64,000 bases of DNA. It comes from Typhlomys cinereus (lineage: Eukaryota > Chordata > Mammalia > Rodentia > Platacanthomyidae). The stretch spans positions 1,243,909-1,307,908 of the forward strand of contig JALPQD010000411.1 in assembly GCA_023101885.1 (NCBI GenBank), given 5' to 3'. Shown here piece after piece: positions 56,574-64,000 of the stretch. The position numbers and the translations under genes are program-made. The notes under the pieces were generated by a model. It did no database searches, was not told the DNA's origin, and saw nothing but the letters and a program-made list of their open reading frames with translations. How positions within the stretch are numbered: position 1 is the first letter of the stretch; every line of letters starts with the position of its first letter.

Positions 56574-56864
56574 TTTTTTTTTTTTAATTTTTTTTTATTC
56601 AATTGTGCATGTATGGTGTGTGCGTGTGTGCATGTGTGTGTGTGTGTGTGTGTATAGAACCACGGACGAATTCGGGAACCACCATGGCCGCCTCCACCTC
56701 TTTGTTTACTCTGCCCCGGGATTCACAGGCTCCGCCCTACCAGGACCAGAAACACAGGCCGCCCCGCTTCCACCTGGCGTCTACACATGGGGTGTAGGAC
56801 CCAAACTCAGGACCTTCTGCCTGCAAGGCAGAGGTTTAATCCCTGAGCCACCTCTCCAGTCCCC
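56574..56864 (-). mobile_element. SINE, antisense, with perfect 16-base target duplication
   Basis: T-rich start, GTGTGTG, then GAACCACGGACGAATTCGGG, AAACTCAGGACCTTCTGCCT and AATCCCTGAGCCACCTCTCC. Bracketed by TGTTATGACAATTTCT at 56558-56573 and 56865-56880. Near-twin of 62285. Confidence 0.93.
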
Positions 56865-56880
56865 TGTTATGACAATTTCT

Positions 56881-57960
56881 AATCGAAATTTTGATTACTA
56901 ATTTTGGTTAGAGGACTAACACATAGGGTGCACATTAAATCTTCAGAAAAATGTCACAGAAAACACAATCAGTCATGTATCCCATAATGATACTTCAGTC
57001 AATTTAATAGCAGTTTCATTTCAGAATTACAGCAGAAGTCCCTGAGAAGTCCCTACTGCCAAGAAATGTCATTAGGCCACAGTGAAACATTACTCACATG
57101 GGGGGAGATGATAGTGGTACACACACCTACAAATGCCACCATTGTAGTAGGAAAGTAAAAACATGATTCTGTACAATACATAATACCTGATAATGGTAAC
57201 AGACAACTAAGCTACTGAGTTGTGTGTTTGCTGCAATACAAGTTGCTATTTTAGACTACAATCTTACTTATAAAGATAAGTATTCTATAAAGCAGCGTGT
57301 CCATCCTGCCTGCGACAACCCATGTCACTGCATCACTGACCTGTGTTATTTAGACTTTTAAAAGTAGTTTCCACCCAGCGATGAAATTGCCCAGTGATCC
57401 ACCTCTCGGAACACATGCCATTGCTAAACAATGCAGATATCCCATTCAAGTGACAATGAATTCACGCTTGCAAAGTGCTTGATGAAGCAGTTAGCATATA
57501 GAAAGCACCAAGCAGACAAGGAAGAGTCTGTAATTCTCCTAACTACCTAATGGTCAGTGACCAAAAATATAATTTACGATAACCTCAGCAGTTGCTTATT
57601 TCCACAAGGTGTACTGAGGTGTAGTTTGGAAATGCATTTATGACCAAAAAAAAAAAGAAAGAAATGAATTGCTTTCCCCACTCTAAGTCTTCAAAACAAT
57701 CCTTTAGGGAGAGGTAACAAGTTCTGTTGTAATTCTATGTGCAAGACATGACTGAGTATATCAGATGGGTGTTCACGCTCCTACCGAATTGTGGCTCCTA
57801 GGAAAGCCACGCCAACAGAATGAATGAAGAGGAGGCTTGATGGGATTTCAGATCTTCCTGACAGGTTTCCCTAGCTACATGCACTAGGTCAATGGCAACT
57901 AGACATCCCCCCATCACGTGAACAACAGCTTCTGGACCCTAATGAAGAAAAACCAGATGG
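56881..57960. other. Upstream intron, unique
   Basis: A11 run at 57645-57655; no gene. Confidence 0.4.
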
Positions 57961-58268
57961 GGTCTGGAGAGATGGCTTAGTGGTTAAAGTCTCTGACTCA
58001 AAAGCAGAAGGACCTGAATTAGGATTCCCAGATCCCATGTAAAACTGCCAGGCAGAAATGACAAGAGTCTGTAATTCCATCCTTGGAAGGCAGAGTCTGG
58101 GTAACCCTGGAGCAAAACAATAAGATGGAAGAGCAGTCCAGGATGATCCCCTATATTACCCTTGGGCTTCCACAGGCGCACAAGAAATGCTCTCTTGTAT
58201 ATTCCCCTACATGCATACATGTGCATCCATATACGCACACTCACACACCCATGCATAAAATTAAAAAA
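57961..58268 (+). mobile_element. tRNA-derived SINE (same subfamily as 1082 and 54189)
   Basis: GGTCTGGAGAGATGGCTTAG, ACCTGAATTAGGATTCCC, TTACCCTTGGGCTTCCACAG, CATGCATAC end and ATAAAATTAAAAAAAT tail. Confidence 0.93.
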
Positions 58269-58429
58269 ATCATGCTCACCCATTATAAGGCCAACCTAAT
58301 CTCTCCCATCCCAAGGCTTAGGGAACCTAAGGGGGTGGTAAGATTGTATGAGCCTAAAGACGGGAAAGTCCACCACTGGACAAGACATTCCATTCAAGGC
58401 AGGGCTGCTGTATCTAGGAACTCACTGCA

Positions 58430-58800
58430 GTGAGATGTCCTTATCAGACCTGCATAATGGCTGGCATACTAACATGTCCCCCATAGACTAGTAAGCTCTC
58501 AGGAGAGGTAATTGCATGCAGTGGAAACCTTGGAGCTAGGGATGGATGGGTGAAAGGGAGTACCCCTATCAGTGGGGTGACCCAAGGAAGGGCCACTTAC
58601 TATGCCACAGAGGCCTGAACCCCACTAAAGCAGACAATCCAGAGAGAACCCTGGGGCCTATAGAAGCAGGCAGACAGAAAAGTGGAAGGGAGTGGGATGG
58701 ATTGATGAAGGGAGGGAAGGAAGGAGGAGAGTGGGCAAGGGAAGAAGGAGGGAAGGAGGAATGCAGGGGAAAAAATTTAAAATTATCAATCAATAAATTA
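58430..58800 (+). mobile_element. Possible L1 3' UTR fragment
   Basis: Purine-rich GGGAGGGAAGGAAGGAGGAG tract ahead of AAAATTTAAAATTATCAATC resembles rodent L1 3' ends, without the clear terminal motif. Confidence 0.4.
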
Positions 58801-60970
58801 ATGCAGGTGAACATTCAAGCCCGTGAATACAACAATTTGAGTCACGCCCTGGGAACTCACAGAGCAAGCAGGGCAATTCTCAAAGTGTTAGCAGAGTCTC
58901 TGGGAACTTTGTAATTCACCCACCCACCTTTCTTCCTATCTGCCAAGCCATCTGAAGCCTGCTTGGAAAGGCTAGGGGAGGTGGGGGGGAGAAAGAGCTA
59001 TTCAGGGAGTGAAGAAGGAGGCAAAGCAGCTGGCTTCTCCCTCCCTTGCAGGCAATCATCTTGAACCTCCGCGCAATGGGGGCATGCAGCTGTGGAAACA
59101 GTATGTGTGGCATCGGGGTCTTCTGTCTCCAAAACAATGAAGAAAGCACACCTTGGCCGAAGCAGCAGGGCGCCACGGCGAGGCTGCAGGGAGTAACAGA
59201 GGAGCGGAGAGACCTCAGGAGAACCCGACCCTAAAGCCGGATTTCATGGAGACTAAGACTTATTTCAGTAGCTGAGAAGATGTGGAGGAAAAAACAACGA
59301 AAAGTGTTTTGGGACCACCAGCACCCCACACGCTACATGCTGCCTGACCCCAGCCTTTCTGAAAAGCTATGACGTTCATTCGTGCACCCAACGCTTATGA
59401 GGTAGAAATTCAGTCCAGATGTTTCCACTCCTCCGAGTATTTCACTTCTGTTCCAGCCACTCTCGCTTACAAATCCCTTAGGACGGACTGTGATTAATCG
59501 AGTTTAGTCAGCATCATCTCCGCTTGGGAGGGCTCCTGACAGGCTGCTGGCCAGCCCACGCTCGGTTTTTTCTTGGGTCAAGTACCTATGTGTTTTCCAC
59601 TCTGCGGTGCCCAAAAGGTGAGGTCACCCACAATGGCATTTTTCTACCTGGATGTAGTCTGTCTGGCTGCAAGCAGGTGGTTGCCTTCTGAAGACGGACC
59701 TTTAACACATTCACGGTGCCTTCGACTGTCAGTCGTCTGCCCTGTCGAAAGCTAAGGAAAAGGGCAGATTCCAAAGGCGGCTGGCACACGGGTGGCACAG
59801 ACACTCCTTCCCCTCTAGAGGAAGGACGAGTGGGGCACACCGGACCTCTGACGGCCTTCACTAAGAGCCCTGCACCCCTCCATCTCTCACACCCAAAGTC
59901 AAGGGAAGAAGGGTGGGAAAGGCCACCTGGTGCCCAGGAGAGCAGCAACCAGAGAGGAGGGAGAAGAAAGAATTACACAGAAATAATTTTGCCATTTATT
60001 CTGTGATGAATAGAGTATCAGCCATAAGCAAGTAAAATAGATCAGATAGACATTCTCCATTAAAAAAAAAAAAACATGCCCACCATGTCCCTGGCTATTA
60101 AAAAAACTTAAAGCACAATTAAATATTCCTGTCTTGTTAAATATCTAGTGACAAGTGAAACACAATCTTTAGGCCAGCTACCTAACCTAATCACAAAATG
60201 GTAAAATATTCAAAATATAATATTTTAATTGATGGATTTGGGGGAAAAGAGTAAATCAAAAATATTTTGTTTTGGAGGATTCTTCTCTCAAGCAAAGCAG
60301 ACACTTTCTTGGTGGGCCGCTCTCTGGAATGTGAGCTGAAAACCAGGGTACACGCACCCTGCTCTCCGCTGTCGTCCTGAAATGGGCCTGGAGCCCCCAG
60401 TACATCCCCAGAACCAAGAGTCCAGCTGGTTAGTGTGTCTCTAGCTTCCTTAAGGGACAGCACTCAATCCCACACAGGACGTTAGGAGGCCAGCACCCCC
60501 CCCCCAAGCCTTTCACCAAAGCTTTCATGATCTGTCTCTAGGAGACACAGACTTTTAAAAATGATTATGATGTTTTTCACAAAAGTAACTCTCTTTGGAA
60601 TGTTTTCATTTAGAAAAGAAAACCAAGAACCTTGAAAAAATAAAGCTTATAAAGTACGCTTAGGGCTACAAGAAGATTTTTCAACACTGAATACTTTATG
60701 GATAATGTAAGAAGCTAAAAAGAACCACATATATTTGACTATATGTGTGTATGTTGATACACACTCCTGACACACACACACACACACACTCCTTTTCTCC
60801 TCTTATTTTCTTCCTGTCTCTTTCTTTTCATGATTTAAAGTTTGCCTGATCAAGAATTAACTGCATACAACCAGATAGCAATTACCTCTTAGGGAAGAAA
60901 GAACAAGTCAATGGTGTAAAACTAAAACCACGGAAAAATAATAATCTTAACACAAAAAAAAAAAAACTTT
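58801..60970. other. Upstream intron, mostly unique
   Basis: 58900-59950 is relatively GC-rich. Short CA run at 60771-60789. No gene recognised. Confidence 0.4.
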
Positions 60971-60974
60971 GAAA

Positions 60975-61166
60975 GAAATGTGATAGCAAGATATAGTACA
61001 AACCTACAATCTCAGCACAGGGGAGATAGAGACAGGAACATTTTGAATTTTAGTTGAGCATGAACTATTTTGTCTTGCAAAAACAAGAACTAGGGATGTC
61101 ACTCCACAGTACAGCACTTTTCTAGAACATACAAGGTCCTGAATTCAATCCCTAGTACAGCTTCTT
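60975..61166 (+). mobile_element. Composite B1 + ID SINE
   Basis: B1-like CCTACAATCTCAGCACAGGG and GAGATAGAGACAGGAACAT precede an ID-like ACTAGGGATGTCACTCCACA, CTGAATTCAATCCCTAGTAC. Confidence 0.7.
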
Positions 61167-61330
61167 GACATGAACAAAAGAATGTACAATATTCCAGCAG
61201 TCTTGTCCTTTTCGAGTCAAAACTGGCTTCAACTCTAATAATAGTTGAGTCCCTATTTTCTCTCTTGACATGGAAAAAATCAAGTAAAAGAGACCCAAAG
61301 ATCAAGCAGTCATCACAGCTCTAACAATTA

Positions 61331-61650
61331 TTTTTTGCCTGTATGTGTCTGTGTGCGGACTGAGTGCACATAGTGCTCCCATGTACGCAGATGCACAGAT
61401 GTATGTAGTGTGCATCCTCCTGTGGAAGCCCAAAGTTGACCTTGGCTGTTTTATTCGATTTCACCCTCTTTGACTATGGAGGCAAAGTCTCTCAATTGAA
61501 CCCAGAGCTAGCTAGCGTGTTTTTTTGCCCCTTTGGCTAAGTTTACAGGTCACTGTCATGCCCACTCGGCTTTTACATAGATTCTGGGGACCTAAATTCT
61601 AGTTCTCATGCTCACAAGAGCTTGATCCACTGAGCCAGCACTTCAGCCCT
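61331..61650 (-). mobile_element. B4-type SINE, antisense
   Basis: GTATGTGTCTGTGTGCGGAC, GTGGAAGCCCAAAGTTGACC, TTGACTATGGAGGCAAAGTC and CACTGAGCCAGCACTTCAGC. Confidence 0.85.
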
Positions 61651-62271
61651 TTTTAAACACAGGCTCTTCAGTTTCCCCCTCACAAACTATAAATTCATGT
61701 GTGTTATTTTTTCCCTAGGCAAGGAAAAACAATCACATTCTAATTCTAGAATAGTCTGAAGCCACACTAAGTACTGATTTCTCAATATCTTAAACTCGGC
61801 CTCAACATCTAGAAATATCTTCGAATTTGCTTGTGATTATGCAAGCTTGGGCCTCTGGAGTGAAAACTTGTGCCTGGCACTAGAGACTACCCAGAGAGGA
61901 ATTTAAGTGCCATAATCCTCCACTGTGCAAGGCTTTCTCCGTGCTGTTTACATACTGCTGGATAAGCTTCTCGGAAGTGTTTACCATCAATCCATGTCTA
62001 CCATTTCCCAGCTATCTCTAACTGTGTACCCAGTCAGGAGGCAGAGAACATTCATGTCCACATACCTGGACAGAGAAGTACTCAAGCGATTCTTGGATAA
62101 AGGATGACCCTCCCCTCTGTCCATTATCACTGCCGTGGGTGAAGTTGCTCAAGAGAACCGATCGTAACAGTCTTTCCTTCCATGAAATCGAGATTATCAA
62201 GGGGACCAGCTCAATGCCCACATTCATCAGATGGCTCTCTGGAGGGTCAGCCTACACACACAATGTTTTAT
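61651..62271. other. Upstream intron, unique
   Basis: No gene or nameable repeat. Confidence 0.4.
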
Positions 62272-62284
62272 GGTCCAGGTTTTT

Positions 62285-62571
62285 TATTATTATTATTATT
62301 TATTCAATTGTGCATGTGCGCTTGTGTATGTATGTGTGTGTATGTGTGTGTGTATGTAGAACCACAGGCGAATTTGGGAACCACCATGGACACCTCCACC
62401 TCCTCCTTGTTTACTCTGCCTCAAGATTCACAGGCTCCGCCCTACCAGGACCAGAAGCATAGGCTGCGCCCGCTTCTGCCCAGTGTCTATACGTGGGGTC
62501 TAGGATCCAAACTCAGGACCTTCTGCCTGCAAGGCAGAGGCTTAACCCCTGAGCCACCTCTTCAGCCCCTC
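62285..62571 (-). mobile_element. SINE, antisense, twin of 56574
   Basis: (TTA)n then TATTCAATTGTGCATG, GAACCACAGGCGAATTTGGG, GCTCCGCCCTACCAGGACCA. Direct repeat GGTCCA(G/A)GTTTTT flanks it at 62272 and 62572. Confidence 0.92.
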
Positions 62572-62715
62572 GGTCCAAGTTTTTAAAACAGAGTTTTTGC
62601 CTGAAATTGTCAAAAACCATGTGCTATTTCTGTGGTCAACTTTAGTTCTCGCATCGCCTTACAGCTTGGAAACAGGCCCAAAGGTCCTCATTCCACACAA
62701 AATTGTAAGTAGGTG

Positions 62716-63135
62716 TCATAGTTAAGTATAGGTGTCAACTTGACTGTTGAGGGTTTGAGTTCTGGGCACAGTTGTAGAGAGTTGATGGTTGAGTTAAGCC
62801 CAGAGCAAACCTGAAGGACATTGTCTAGCTGCTGGGGAAGACCCAGCCCATAGTGGGTGGGATTAGGCCTTGGATAAATCACAGAGAGCTGGTTGAGAGA
62901 GTTGGCATCCTTCTGTTCACTTGGCCAGACATGCTGGTCTGGCAAGTAAGGATCGTCCATCCCTCAGTCCATTATGTGGTGATGGTGGCCAGTTCCCTCG
63001 GCCCTGGTGTTGGTGCATGCTCTCCCTTCAAGCTGGACTGAGAACTGTAACCAGACAGTCGTAAGAAAGTAAACTCCTTGTTCCCTTAAGCTGTGTGATG
63101 GTCACTTATCAGCAACCATGCAGGTGAACTGCAAC
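62716..63135 (+). mobile_element. URR1-like hAT element, copy 3, with 8-base target duplication
   Basis: 420 bases from TCATAGTTAAGTATAGGTGT to GGTGAACTGCAAC. Flanked by perfect AGTAGGTG at 62708-62715 and 63136-63143, the duplication length of hAT transposons. No transposase frame. Confidence 0.88.
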
Positions 63136-63143
63136 AGTAGGTG

Positions 63144-64000
63144 ACCAAATACTTCGAGAACGTGTTGGTTTTACAAGAGAAAAAGTTTGAAGATTGATCA
63201 TTATTCCTTCTTGCAAAGCAGTCTGTCCTCAGGCTTAGTACTCCTCTAAATGCTTATTGACTTTTGGAGGTTGGGGTTAGTGGTAGTTTTATCAGCTTCT
63301 TGTAAAGTTAATCCTGGCTGGTCCAAAGTCAATCAAATGCCATTTGATACTGCGATGACTGTGCGCCAGTCATACAGAGATGTCTCCTTGCACATCTGTT
63401 ATGGGTGTTGCACTTAGAGAAAGCTTGCAAGTGCATAATGTGTGTGTCTCTGGGTCCCTCCACCCAAGTTCCACCCAGTGCTCTGCAAAGCTGCACCCAA
63501 TCCATCCACCAGTCACGGACAAACAAAGTTGCCAATAATAGATTTTGGTTTCCATTTCGCTGCAGCTTTTCTCTCCGCTTCACCTCAAAGCCGCCACGAT
63601 CCCCGGGGCCGGGCTTCCTCACCTGCACTTCCAAAATGTTAATTGCGATCCATTTCTTACAGGAGACTCTGTCTCCCGTTCACAGTCTCACCAAATATGC
63701 CCACCTCTGCCCTAATCCAGCGGGCACGCCATGGAGTCTCCTCCTTGTGTAAAGCACCAATAAGCCGAGGATGACTTGGTCTCCCATGCCCTGTAGCAGC
63801 CACTAGTCCTTCATAGGTCCACTCAGCTATGGGACATCCTCTCTGGCAGCGTCCTGCAACTGGCACTGGGCATTAGGACCTCTGCTTGAAGACCTTGCCA
63901 TCAAGGCAAGGCATCAGCAGACTGGTCCAGGCCAATCTTGTCCAGATTTTGAGTATCTCCTCTAACCACTTGAAAAGCCAGTCTCCTCCTTCACCAAAGC
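63144..64000. other. Upstream intron, unique, to window end
   Basis: No LTBP1L exon or other gene recognised; open frames at 63329-63866 overlap on both strands and carry no known domain. Confidence 0.4.

Noticed and set aside
42155..64000. Search for upstream LTBP1L exons on the minus strand
   Set aside because: No frame resembling the LTBP1L N-terminal region with splice sites was found; they should lie beyond the window.

Overview
The window is animal, almost certainly rodent, nuclear DNA. It holds part of one gene, the latent TGF-beta binding protein 1 gene (Ltbp1), read on the minus strand. Two coding exons are recognisable by their protein sequence and perfect splice sites. One at 41932-42154 encodes the start of the short isoform (LTBP1S). 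The next, at 396-620, encodes an EGF-like domain followed by a linker. The 41,311-base intron between them (621-41931) fills most of the window. Sequence beyond 42155 is upstream of the short-isoform start and is also intron of the long isoform (LTBP1L), whose earlier exons I do not find here. Positions 1-395 begin the next intron. No other protein gene, rRNA, tRNA gene or CRISPR array is supported; the remaining open frames are short and run through repeats or unrelated sequence.

The rodent call rests on the repeats. There are many B4 (ID-B1 fusion), B2-like, B1 and ID SINEs, 5'-truncated L1 copies with G-rich rodent-type 3' ends, URR1-like hAT elements, and dense CA/CT/GA microsatellites. 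The SINE subfamilies do not look like standard mouse or rat copies, so a rodent other than these two is likely; I cannot name the species. Older mammalian repeats (MIR, L2, MaLR, an old L1, an hAT relic) are also present.

Layout: 1-640, EGF exon with its splice sites; 641-4560, an early intron stretch with SINEs, an L2 tract and a local duplication; 4560-17400, mostly unique intron with MIR, MaLR and one URR1-like copy; 17400-41900, repeat-rich intron; 41900-42750, LTBP1S first exon and its CpG-enriched, polypyrimidine-flanked upstream region; 42750-64000, upstream intron with SINE clusters, two more URR1-like copies, L2 and long CA tracts.

The most interesting point is at the first exon. 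The stretch encoding the LTBP1S signal peptide is at the same time the branch-point and polypyrimidine region of the 3' splice site used by LTBP1L. Both exons are phase 1 at both ends (168 and 225 bases as spliced in LTBP1L), so either could be skipped without a frameshift. I found no evidence of an unknown multi-gene system.
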